Shown here: positions 1 through 6,597 of the stretch, piece by piece
How the letters are laid out: the number at the start of each line of letters is the position of its first letter
How positions within the stretch are numbered: position 1 is the first letter of the stretch
Position numbers and translations under genes: made by a program
Notes under the pieces: model-generated
What the model was told of the DNA's origin: nothing
Databases searched by the model: none
What the model saw: the letters and a program-made list of their open reading frames with translations, nothing else
Source of the DNA: an uncultured Phenylobacterium sp.
GTDB lineage: Bacteria; Pseudomonadota; Alphaproteobacteria; Caulobacterales; Caulobacteraceae
Length of the DNA stretch: 14,218 nt
Reading direction: 5' to 3'
NCBI GenBank assembly: GCA_945952175.1
Contig: CAMFHW010000043.1
Span: 1 to 14,218, forward strand

Positions 1-52
1 ACACCGCGCGAAAATGGATATGGGGAGCAGACGGGGGCCGGCCGACGAACAA

Positions 53-73
53 GGGGCCCCGAACGGGGGCCCT
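53..73 (-). terminator. Hairpin terminator candidate after the microprotein gene
   Basis: A perfect 7-base-pair GC-only stem (GGGCCCC with GGGGCCC, plus-strand arms 54-60 and 66-72) closes a 5-base loop. It lies about 28 bases past the stop codon of the leftward 38-residue gene. On the minus strand it is followed by a short broken T run (CTTGTT). This looks like an intrinsic terminator with a weak U tract. The arms are symmetrical, so it could also act on the other strand. Confidence 0.45.
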
Positions 74-100
74 CTGGGGTTAGACGGATCGGTCTGCTTC

Positions 101-217
101 TTAAGCGGCGCCGACCACGGCGGTGGCGCCGGCGACGACCAGGCCCAGGAACAGCAGGAACACGGGGACGAAACGGTCGAAAGCGCGTTCGAAGCGCGAG
201 AGGTTGACGAGAGACAT
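101..217 (-). CDS. 38-residue single-pass membrane microprotein, unknown function
   Basis: This short leftward gene runs from an ATG to a TAA. The predicted peptide begins MSLVNLSRFERAFDRF, a basic amphipathic N-terminus of about 16 residues. A hydrophobic stretch follows at residues 17-38 (VPVFLLFLGLVVAGATAVVG) and ends in Ala-Ala, so it probably spans the inner membrane once with the N-terminus inside. An AAAGG Shine-Dalgarno sequence sits about 8 bases before the ATG, and a GC-rich hairpin follows the stop, so the gene has the parts of a complete transcription unit. It is divergent from a TetR-type regulator and may be its target. I do not recognise the family and assign no function. It is short enough for gene finders to miss. 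An uncleaved signal anchor or a small membrane-complex subunit are both possible. Confidence 0.6.
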   Translation of the reverse strand: MSLVNLSRFERAFDRFVPVFLLFLGLVVAGATAVVGAA

Positions 218-350
218 GACACACACCTTTCAGTTTGAAACCCCGGGGGAGCGGGGCGCGTTCTTATTTGAACAGCGCTAAGATAGGTCGCATCTGAACG
301 GCGTCAAGATGATCTTTACGGCGCCTAGATATAGTTTTACGGTGAGCCCG
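218..350. promoter_or_regulatory. Divergent promoter/operator region, microprotein and tetR
   Basis: This gap of about 130 bases separates two divergent genes and is more AT-rich than its surroundings, especially at 260-342. It contains the inverted repeats GTTC-TTATTT-GAAC (260-273) and AAGAT-G-ATCTT (306-316). It also has a direct repeat TTTACGG at 315-321 and 336-342, spaced exactly 21 bases, and a CCTAGATA sequence (324-331) resembling the alphaproteobacterial -10 element. TetR-family proteins commonly bind dyads in such gaps and repress themselves and the divergent neighbour. Which repeat, if any, is the operator cannot be settled from sequence alone. Confidence 0.35.
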
Positions 351-980
351 ATGAGAGAAGCTGCCGCTGCCGAGTCCCGGCCCTACCACCACGGCGATCT
401 TCGCCGCGCCCTGATCGACGCCGCCCGCCGCATGCTCGAGTCGGATGGGCCGTCCGCGCTGTCGCTGCGCGCGGTGGCTCGCGAGGCGGGGGTCAGTCCG
501 GCCGCGCCCTACCATCACTTCAAGGACAAGGGCGAGCTGCTGGACGCCGTGGCCGAGGAAGGCTGGGACATGCTGAACCACGCGCTCACCGCGGCGCGGG
601 CCAAGGCGAGCGGCGTGAAGGACAAGATGGCGGCGCTGGGCGTGGCCTATGTCTGCTTCGCGCGCGACAATCCCAGCCTCTATCGCGTGATGTATGACGG
701 CTCGCGCGACAAGGAAGACCTGCCCGAGCATCTGAAGATGACAAACGACAGCGCCTACTGCCAGGTGCGCGACACCCTGGTGGAGGCCGGCGCCGATCCG
801 GGCGACGAGGTGGGGCTGGAACTCGCCACCACCGCCGCCTGGTGCGCCGCCCACGGCCTGGCCGAGATGGCCTCGTTCAAGCAGTTCGACCATCTGAAGG
901 TGGCGATCGGCGGCGAAGAGGCCTTTTTCCGCGGCGTCTTCGAGCACATGAAGATTTTCGCCCAGGACGAGCCGAAGTAA
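351..980 (+). CDS. TetR/AcrR-family transcriptional regulator (WHG-type C-terminal domain)
   Basis: This is a one-component regulator of 209 residues, normal for the family. An N-terminal DNA-binding domain covers about residues 15-62, with the helix-turn-helix around LSLRAVAREAGVSPAAPYHH (38-57) and the usual YxxF-K-K/E-L tail after it. The C-terminal half carries a FARDNPSLYRVMYDG segment typical of the WHG (TetR_C_33) ligand-binding and dimerisation domain. The ligand is unknown. I chose ATG 351 because the homologous region starts just after it and GGTGAG lies a few bases upstream. In-frame starts at 309 and GTG 342 would put promoter-like AT-rich DNA inside the gene. It is divergent from the 38-residue membrane protein and 10 bases upstream of gluQ, so it may regulate itself, the microprotein and possibly gluQ. 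Confidence 0.88.
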   Translation: MREAAAAESRPYHHGDLRRALIDAARRMLESDGPSALSLRAVAREAGVSPAAPYHHFKDKGELLDAVAEEGWDMLNHALTAARAKASGVKDKMAALGVAYVCFARDNPSLYRVMYDGSRDKEDLPEHLKMTNDSAYCQVRDTLVEAGADPGDEVGLELATTAAWCAAHGLAEMASFKQFDHLKVAIGGEEAFFRGVFEHMKIFAQDEPK

Positions 981-990
981 GAACCGGCCG

Positions 991-1848
991 GTGACCGACC
1001 GGCCCTTCGCCACCCGCTTCGCCCCCTCCCCCACCGGCCGCCTGCACCGGGGCCATGCCTATTCCGCCCTGACCGCCTTCGAAGCCGCCCGCGCCGCGGG
1101 CGGACGCTTCGTGCTGCGGATCGAGGACATCGACGCCACCCGCTGCCGGCCGGAATTCGAGGCGGGCATCTACGAAGACCTCGCCTGGCTGGGCCTCGAC
1201 TGGGAGACGCCGGTCCTGCGCCAGTCCGACCACCTGGCGGACTACGAGGCGGCGCTCGCCGGTCTCACCGAACGCGGCCTCACCTATCGCTGCTTCCGGA
1301 CCCGGCGCGAGATCGCCGAAGCGATGGCCAGCGCCCCGCACGGACCGATGGAGGTCTTCACCGGCGAGCCTCTGCCGGCCGACGAGGAAGCGCGACGCCT
1401 GGAGGCTGGAGAGCCTTTCGCCTGGCGGCTGTCGCTGGCGACGGCGCGGGCCGCGCTCGGCGGGTTCGAGCGCCTGACCTTCCTCGAGGAGGGCGACGGC
1501 CCCGCCGGCGAGCACGGCCCGATCGCCGCGCGGCCTGAACTCGGCGGCGACGTCGTACTGGCGCGCAAGGACGTCGGCGTCGCCTACCATCTCGCGGTGA
1601 CGGTCGACGACGCCCGCCAGGGGATCACCCACGTCGTGCGGGGCCAGGACCTGTTCGAGGCGACCCACGTCCAGCGCCTGCTGCAAGCTCTGCTGGGTCT
1701 CTCCGGGCCGATTTATCGCCACCATCGGCTGCTGCTGGGCCCGGACGGCAAACGCTTCGCCAAGCGCGACCGGGCCGAGACCCTGGAGCGCTTGCGCGAA
1801 CGAGGGATCACCTCCGGCGAACTGCGCCGGGAGTTAGGATTCGGCTGA
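991..1848 (+). CDS. gluQ: Glutamyl-queuosine tRNA(Asp) synthetase
   Basis: This cytoplasmic enzyme activates glutamate with ATP and attaches it to the queuosine base at position 34 of tRNA(Asp). It is a paralogue of the GluRS catalytic domain without the anticodon-binding domain. At 285 residues it has the GluQ length, whereas full GltX has about 470. The class I HIGH-like motif is HRGH within SPTGRLHRGHAYSA (residues 13-26), and the KMSKS-like motif is KRFAKRD near residue 255. RIEDID and the DVGVAYHLAVTVDD active-site segment are also present. The start is GTG 991, 10 bases after tetR, so the two are probably co-transcribed. In E. coli the protein binds zinc through a CxC plus Tyr/Cys set. 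Here the equivalent is YRCFRTRREI with one cysteine, and no later cysteine partner follows, so the zinc site appears lost. Confidence 0.93.
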   Translation: MTDRPFATRFAPSPTGRLHRGHAYSALTAFEAARAAGGRFVLRIEDIDATRCRPEFEAGIYEDLAWLGLDWETPVLRQSDHLADYEAALAGLTERGLTYRCFRTRREIAEAMASAPHGPMEVFTGEPLPADEEARRLEAGEPFAWRLSLATARAALGGFERLTFLEEGDGPAGEHGPIAARPELGGDVVLARKDVGVAYHLAVTVDDARQGITHVVRGQDLFEATHVQRLLQALLGLSGPIYRHHRLLLGPDGKRFAKRDRAETLERLRERGITSGELRRELGFG

Positions 1849-1871
1849 GACCTGGCGCTGGGACGCCGCCC

Positions 1872-3143
1872 TCAGTGGAAGAACAGCATGGCGAACGCAG
1901 CGGCCGCCATCACCGCCGTCGCGAGCCAGCCGAAGACGCGCAGCGAGCGGGCCGCCCGGAAATGGCCCATGCGGTCCCGGCTCTGGGCCACCAGCATCAG
2001 GCCGATCATGATCGGCACCGCCGCGATCCCATTGATCACCGCGCTCCAGAAGAGCGCCTTCATCGGGTCCAGCGGCGAGACCACGATGCCGAGGCCGAGC
2101 ACGGTCGACAGGGTGATGATCGCGTAGAAGCCCACCGCCTCCCACGGCTTGTTCTCCAGACCGCATTTCCAGCCCCGGGACTCGCCGATGGCGTAGGCGG
2201 CCGACCCCGCCAGCACCGGCACCGCCAGCAGGCCGGTGCCGATGATGCCCAGGCTGAACAGGGCGAAGGCGAAGGGACCGGCCACCGGCTCCAGGGCCTT
2301 GGCGGCGTCGGCGGCGGTTCCGATGTCGGTCTTGCCCGTGGCGTGCAGCGTGGCCGCGGTCGAGATCATGATGGCCAGGGCGATCAGGTTGGACATCGCC
2401 ATGCCGACGAAGGTGTCGAGCCGGATCCGCTTGAACGCCTTGCGGGCCTGCTGGGGCGCCTCCTTCAGCGGCTGGGCGTCAGGATCGCCCTCGACCTCCT
2501 CCACCTCCTGAGCGCTCTGCCAGAAGAACAGGTAGGGGCTGATGGTGGTGCCAAAGATGGCCACGATCATGGTCACCGCCGCTCCGTCCAGATGCAGCTT
2601 CGGCATGACGAGGCCGGCGGCGGCCTGGGCCCAGTCGACCTGCACGGCGAACAGCACGGCCACATAGGCGAACAGCGCCATGGTCAGCCATTTCAGGAAC
2701 CGGACATAGCGGTGATAGGGCACGAAGAGCTGCAGGGTCAGCGACACCGCCACGAACAGCAGGGTGAAGAGGTGCGCGTGGCCACCGCCGGCCAGGGCGG
2801 CCGCCTCGCCCATGGCGGCGACGTCGGCGCCGATATTGATGGTGTTGGCCACGAACAGCAGGGCGACCAGCAGGGTCACCAGCCAGCGCGGCAGGATCTG
2901 GCCCATGTTCTCGGCGAGCCCGCGGCCGGTCACCCGCCCGACCTGGGCGCAAAGCATCTGGACGGCAGTCATCAACGGATAGGTGAGCGGCATGGTCCAC
3001 AGCATGCCGTAGCCGAACTGAGCGCCGGCCTGGCTATAGGTCGCGATGCCGGAAGGGTCGTCGTCGGCGGCGCCGGTCACGAGGCCGGGGCCAAGCTGCT
3101 GGAACACCGCGGCGTGCCGCAAGCGGCGGAAAGGTAAGCGCAT
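1872..3143 (-). CDS. Atypical Nramp-family divalent metal transporter
   Basis: This is a polytopic inner-membrane protein of 423 residues with about eleven hydrophobic segments and the Nramp (MntH/SLC11) fold signature GPGLVTGAADDDPSG near the N-terminus (residues 18-32). Canonical Nramp proteins bind Mn2+ or Fe2+ with a DPGN motif in helix 1 and an MPH motif in helix 6. Here helix 1 reads DPSG (29-32) and helix 6 reads GTTISPYLFFWQ (198-209), so the Asn, the metal-binding Met and the His are all replaced. A charged cytoplasmic loop (EEVEEVEGDPDAQ, 213-223) follows helix 6. It therefore belongs to an Nramp-related clade and should not be called MntH; Mg2+ or another hard cation is possible. 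It follows the SelO gene by 63 bases on the same strand, and its end converges on gluQ with 23 bases between. Confidence 0.87.
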   Translation of the reverse strand: MRLPFRRLRHAAVFQQLGPGLVTGAADDDPSGIATYSQAGAQFGYGMLWTMPLTYPLMTAVQMLCAQVGRVTGRGLAENMGQILPRWLVTLLVALLFVANTINIGADVAAMGEAAALAGGGHAHLFTLLFVAVSLTLQLFVPYHRYVRFLKWLTMALFAYVAVLFAVQVDWAQAAAGLVMPKLHLDGAAVTMIVAIFGTTISPYLFFWQSAQEVEEVEGDPDAQPLKEAPQQARKAFKRIRLDTFVGMAMSNLIALAIMISTAATLHATGKTDIGTAADAAKALEPVAGPFAFALFSLGIIGTGLLAVPVLAGSAAYAIGESRGWKCGLENKPWEAVGFYAIITLSTVLGLGIVVSPLDPMKALFWSAVINGIAAVPIMIGLMLVAQSRDRMGHFRAARSLRVFGWLATAVMAAAAFAMLFFH

Positions 3144-3206
3144 TTTCGCACCACAAGAGGCGGGGTCGGCATGCCAACGCCCCCTGATGGCCGAGGTTCC
3201 GGGCCG

Positions 3207-4640
3207 TTAGAGACTGTAAGCGAGCCGGGCCGCCTCCACCGCCGCGAGCTTGGCTTCGAAGGACGACCAGTCGTCGTCCTGCGCGATCCTGTCCCAGATG
3301 GCCTCGATCTCGCCGATCAGCATCTCCTCCGGCTCGGCGCGACGGAAATAGTCGGCCGCCAGCCGCTCCGGACGCTCGCCGCCCGCGGCCGCCACGCCGG
3401 CGCGGAACTCGGCGAAGGCGTCGGATCGGTAGATCTCGCCGCGCGGGCTGGCCAGGGCGCGCGCTTCGTCGCCACAGAACCAGTCGAAGAAGAAGGGCTC
3501 CCAGCGCAGAGCCTCTCCGCCCTCGGCGATGGTGCGGAAGGCGCCGCCGATGAAGGCGATGTCGGTCTCCGCGTCCCGCGACTTCAGGCCCAGGCGCTTC
3601 AGCATGGCCTTGGCCAGGGCGTTGCGGTAGGCGGCCCCGAAGCCATTCAGCGCCTCGACCAGCGGCTCGTCATCCTCACGGATGAAGCCCAGGCAGCCGG
3701 CGAGCTGCTGCAGGTTCCAGAACACCGCCTCCGGCTGGCGGCCGAAGCTGTAGAGGCCCGACTGGTCGAAATAGGCGGCGACGAAGTTCGGGTTGTTCTG
3801 TGGCAGGAACCGGTAGGGCCCGTAGTCGAAGCTCTCGCCGGTGATGTTCATGTTGTCGGTGTTGAGCACGCCGTGGACGAAACCGGCGGCCATCCAACTG
3901 GCGGTCAGGGTCGCCGCGCGGCCGACCACCGCCTCCAGCAGGGCCGCGGCCCGGTCCGGCGCGTTGCCGAGTTCCGGGTAGTAGGTCTGGATCACGTAGT
4001 CGACGAGCTGTTCGACCCGATCGGGCGCCTGGAGGAAGGCCTGGCGCTGGAAGGTCCCGAAGCGGATGTGGCTATGGCTGAGGCGCACCAGCACCGCCGA
4101 GCGCGTCGGGCTGGGCTCGTCGCCGCGCTCCAGCGCCTCGCCGGTCTCGACCAGCGAGAAGGATCTGGAGGTCGGCACGCCCAGGGCTTCCAGCATGCTG
4201 GTCGCCAGCACCTCGCGCACCCCGCCCTTGAGCGTGAGACGCCCGTCGCCCTGGCGCGACCACGGCGTCTGGCCCGAGCCCTTGGTCCCGAGGTCGAGCA
4301 GGCGGTCGCTCCCCGCCTCGCGCATCTGGGCGAAGGTGAAGCCGCGTCCGTCCCCGAGGTCCGGGTTGTAAACGCGGAACTGATGGCCGTGATAGCGTTG
4401 GGCCAGAGGCTCGGCGAGGTTGCCGGGCAGCGGCTCGAAGCGTCCGAAATGGGCGATCCACTCGGCGTTGGTCAGGGTGTCGAGGCCCACCGTCCGCGCC
4501 GCGCGGTCGTTGCGATAGCGCAGGATCGTCTGCGGGAAATCGGCCGCCGACACCGGATCGGCGAACTCGGGGCCGAGGCCGGGCAGGCGCGGATCGGGGC
4601 GATAAGCGGGCGAGACCGGCATCCCCGCCAGATGGACCAC
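3207..4640 (-). CDS. selO: SelO-type protein adenylyltransferase (YdiU/UPF0061)
   Basis: SelO is a pseudokinase that transfers AMP from ATP to Ser, Thr or Tyr of target proteins. In bacteria it is tied to redox stress. The 477 residues match the bacterial family length (E. coli about 478). Hallmarks are YHGHQF (83-88), LGTKGSGQTPWSRQGDGR with the ATP-contacting Lys120, REVLATSML with the helix-C-like Glu143, HGVLNTDNMNI (256-266) and the metal-binding DYG at Asp272. The GTG at 4640 gives full length; an in-frame ATG at 4622 (MPVSPAYRPDP) is a good alternative because the conserved region begins there. It ends AYSL without the C-terminal Cys that E. coli SelO uses in a disulfide. It is divergent from nhaA and probably co-transcribed with the downstream Nramp gene. 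Confidence 0.92.
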   Translation of the reverse strand: MVHLAGMPVSPAYRPDPRLPGLGPEFADPVSAADFPQTILRYRNDRAARTVGLDTLTNAEWIAHFGRFEPLPGNLAEPLAQRYHGHQFRVYNPDLGDGRGFTFAQMREAGSDRLLDLGTKGSGQTPWSRQGDGRLTLKGGVREVLATSMLEALGVPTSRSFSLVETGEALERGDEPSPTRSAVLVRLSHSHIRFGTFQRQAFLQAPDRVEQLVDYVIQTYYPELGNAPDRAAALLEAVVGRAATLTASWMAAGFVHGVLNTDNMNITGESFDYGPYRFLPQNNPNFVAAYFDQSGLYSFGRQPEAVFWNLQQLAGCLGFIREDDEPLVEALNGFGAAYRNALAKAMLKRLGLKSRDAETDIAFIGGAFRTIAEGGEALRWEPFFFDWFCGDEARALASPRGEIYRSDAFAEFRAGVAAAGGERPERLAADYFRRAEPEEMLIGEIEAIWDRIAQDDDWSSFEAKLAAVEAARLAYSL

Positions 4641-4715
4641 CGCCCCCGCTTCGGCAAGCGCGAGAGAACGCCGATTGTCGTGTTCCGATCACGGACCACA
4701 TGTTACCCAACCCCC

Positions 4716-5897
4716 ATGGCCCGACGCATTACGCTCAGCTTCTTGCGGACCGAGGCGGCGTCGGGGGTGATCCTGACCCTGGCCGCCCTGGCCGCCATCG
4801 CGCTCGCCAATTCGCCGTGGGCGGACGGCTATTTCGCCTTCATCGGCCACCCGTTCACCATCCGGTTCGGCGCCTTCGACGAGACCAAGCCGGTCCTGAA
4901 GTGGGTGAAGGAAGGCCTGATGGCGGTCTTCTTCTTCGTCGTCGGACTGGAGATCAAGTTCGAGATCCTGCGCGGCGAACTCTCCAATCCCCGCCGCCTC
5001 GCCCTGCCGGTCCTGGCGGCCGTGGGCGGCATGGCGGCGCCGGCCCTCATCTACGCCGCCTTCAACTACGGCCCGGAGGGCAGCCTGCGCGGCTGGCCCG
5101 TGCCGACGGCCACGGACATCGCCTTCGCCCTCGCGGCCCTGGCGATCGCCGGCCCGAAACTGCCGCCGGCGCTACGGACCTTCCTGCTCACCCTGGCCAT
5201 CGCCGACGACCTGGGCGCGGTGGCCCTGATCGGCCTGCTGTTCACCACCAAGGTGCATCTGTGGGCGCTTGGCGGGGCGATCTCGGGCCTGGCCCTGATG
5301 GCCCTGCTCGGCCGCTGGCGCAACGCGCCATACCTGTTCTACGCCGCCCTGTTCGTGGTGGTCTGGGCCTTCACCCTGAAGAGCGGGATGAGCACATCCC
5401 TCGCGGGCGTCGCGGCGGCCATGACCATCCCGCTGGAGCCTCGCCGCACTGGCCAGACCGGGGTGCTGCACTACTTCATGGACAGCCTTCACCCCTATGT
5501 CGCCTTCCTGATCCTGCCGCTGTTCGCCTTCGTGGCCGCCGGCTTCTCCTTCGCCGACCTGTCGTTGCAGGACCTGCTGAGCCCCGTGACCCTGGGCGTG
5601 GCGCTCGGGCTGTTCCTCGGCAAGCAGGTGGGGGTGTTCGGGGCCGCGGCGCTTGCGATCGGGCTGAAGCTCGCGCGCCGCCCGACCGGGGCGAAATGGG
5701 CCGAGCTCTACGGCTGCGCCCTGCTCTGCGGCGTCGGCTTCACCATGAGCCTGTTCATCGGCGCGCTGGCGTTCGATGATCCGATCGCCCAGGCCGAGGT
5801 GCGCCTCGGGGTGGTGGCCGGCTCGCTGCTGTCCACCCTGGCCGGCATGGCCGTATTGGCCTGGAGCCAGGCGCGCCGCGCCGACGCGCCCGCCTAG
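4716..5897 (+). CDS. nhaA: Na+/H+ antiporter NhaA
   Basis: NhaA is an inner-membrane antiporter that exports one Na+ (or Li+) for two H+ to maintain sodium and pH balance. The 393 residues compare with 388 in E. coli, with about twelve hydrophobic helices. The ion-binding pair is Asp164-Asp165 in LAIADDLGAV, with Asp134 in TATDIAFAL and Lys303 in LFLGKQVG, matching E. coli Asp163/164, Asp133 and Lys300. The pH-sensing positions differ: E. coli Arg81 corresponds to Phe82 (LEIKFEIL) and His225 to Ser in KSGMSTSLAG. The reading frame stays open far upstream, antisense to selO. Family alignment puts the start at ATG 4716 (MARRITLSFLRTEAASG). No Shine-Dalgarno sequence precedes it, so the mRNA may be leaderless or start elsewhere. 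The 3' end converges on bioD. Confidence 0.94.
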   Translation: MARRITLSFLRTEAASGVILTLAALAAIALANSPWADGYFAFIGHPFTIRFGAFDETKPVLKWVKEGLMAVFFFVVGLEIKFEILRGELSNPRRLALPVLAAVGGMAAPALIYAAFNYGPEGSLRGWPVPTATDIAFALAALAIAGPKLPPALRTFLLTLAIADDLGAVALIGLLFTTKVHLWALGGAISGLALMALLGRWRNAPYLFYAALFVVVWAFTLKSGMSTSLAGVAAAMTIPLEPRRTGQTGVLHYFMDSLHPYVAFLILPLFAFVAAGFSFADLSLQDLLSPVTLGVALGLFLGKQVGVFGAAALAIGLKLARRPTGAKWAELYGCALLCGVGFTMSLFIGALAFDDPIAQAEVRLGVVAGSLLSTLAGMAVLAWSQARRADAPA

Positions 5898-5903
5898 CGT
5901 TCG

Positions 5904-5930
5904 CCCCCGCCCCGCTTGCGGGGAGAGGGG
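5904..5930. terminator. Bidirectional GC-rich hairpin between nhaA and bioD
   Basis: The 34-base gap between the converging nhaA and bioD genes is almost filled by a symmetrical hairpin. The inner arms CCCCGC and GCGGGG (5910-5915 and 5918-5923) are flanked by outer CCCC and GGGG arms with small bulges. It has no T tract on either side, so it is at best a factor-assisted or bidirectional terminator. Its composition resembles the CCCTCCCC/GGGGAGGG arms of the repeats near 12714-12852, so it could be a fragment of a related palindromic repeat. Confidence 0.4.
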
Positions 5931-5931
5931 A

Positions 5932-6597
5932 TCAGAGCACCAGGCTCGGCCAGCTCTGGATGCCGCCGCGCGGGGCGGCGAGCACCGGCAGGTCGCCGGC
6001 GAAGGCCGCGACGCTGGCCACCGTGTCGCGGAAGTCCGGGGCGTCGCGATCGCCGCTCTCGCTGATCACCGCCGCCAGGATGGGCAGGCCGCGCGACCTC
6101 AAGGTCTCGATGGCGGTCAAGGTATGGCTGATCGCGCCCAGATAAGAGCCGCCGACCACCAGGGCCGGGAGGCGCAGCGCCATCATCAGGTCCAGGCAGG
6201 TGGCGTCCTCGGCCATGGGACTCATCACCCCGCCGGCGCCCTCGACCAGGACGAGATCGGCGTCGGCTCCGGCGAGGCCCTGGCGGCAAAAGGTCTCCAG
6301 CGCGGCGAGCCGCAGATCGACGCCTTCCAACCGCGCGGCCATGGGCGGCGACAGCGGCGCGCGGAAACGCAGGGGCGAAATGGCGTCGAGGGTCTGGGCC
6401 GTCAGCGGGCGGTCGAGCGCCGCCAGCAGCCGGCCGGGGTCGCTGTCGGCCCAGTGGTCGGGATCGAAGCCGCTCACGACGGGCTTCAGCGCCTCGACGC
6501 TGAGCCCCTGGGCGTGGGCTGCGCGGATGAGCGCGCAGGCGCAGAAGGTCTTGCCGACGTCGGTGTGGGCGCCGGCGACGAACAGGGCGCGCTTCAT
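5932..6597 (-). CDS. bioD: ATP-dependent dethiobiotin synthetase
   Basis: BioD closes the ureido ring of biotin: 7,8-diaminopelargonate plus CO2 and ATP gives dethiobiotin, in the cytoplasm. The 221 residues fit the family. The P-loop is GAHTDVGKT (residues 9-17), the substrate-binding KPVVSG follows at 38-43, and VEGAGGVMSP (118-127) is the conserved Glu/Gly loop that binds nucleotide and Mg2+. The ATG overlaps the bioF stop codon as ATGA (6594-6597), so translation is almost certainly coupled to bioF. It catalyses the step after BioA, whose gene is divergent from bioF, so the three consecutive enzymes are encoded together. Confidence 0.95.
   Translation of the reverse strand: MKRALFVAGAHTDVGKTFCACALIRAAHAQGLSVEALKPVVSGFDPDHWADSDPGRLLAALDRPLTAQTLDAISPLRFRAPLSPPMAARLEGVDLRLAALETFCRQGLAGADADLVLVEGAGGVMSPMAEDATCLDLMMALRLPALVVGGSYLGAISHTLTAIETLRSRGLPILAAVISESGDRDAPDFRDTVASVAAFAGDLPVLAAPRGGIQSWPSLVL

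Noticed and set aside
14..238. 74-codon plus-strand frame at the left edge
   Set aside because: It is antisense to the 38-residue membrane protein and runs through its terminator hairpin. The translation is hydrophilic and low-complexity, without a ribosome site.
264..1034. Minus-strand open frame across tetR
   Set aside because: It lies opposite a clear TetR-family protein and overlaps the divergent promoter. Its translation has no domain.
1875..3137. Plus-strand open frame of about 420 codons opposite the Nramp gene
   Set aside because: The translation is Gln/Gly/His/Arg-rich with no recognisable domain, whereas the minus strand gives a clear membrane transporter.
3144..3206. GGCATGCC palindrome between selO and the Nramp gene
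   Set aside because: It is only 8 bases, flanked by imperfect G and C runs. It is too short to call a terminator or operator.
3171..4715. Long plus-strand open frame upstream of and continuous with nhaA
   Set aside because: It is antisense to the clearly coding selO gene and its translation is low-complexity and Arg/Gly/Ala/His-rich. NhaA homology begins only at 4716. Open antisense frames are expected in GC-rich genes.
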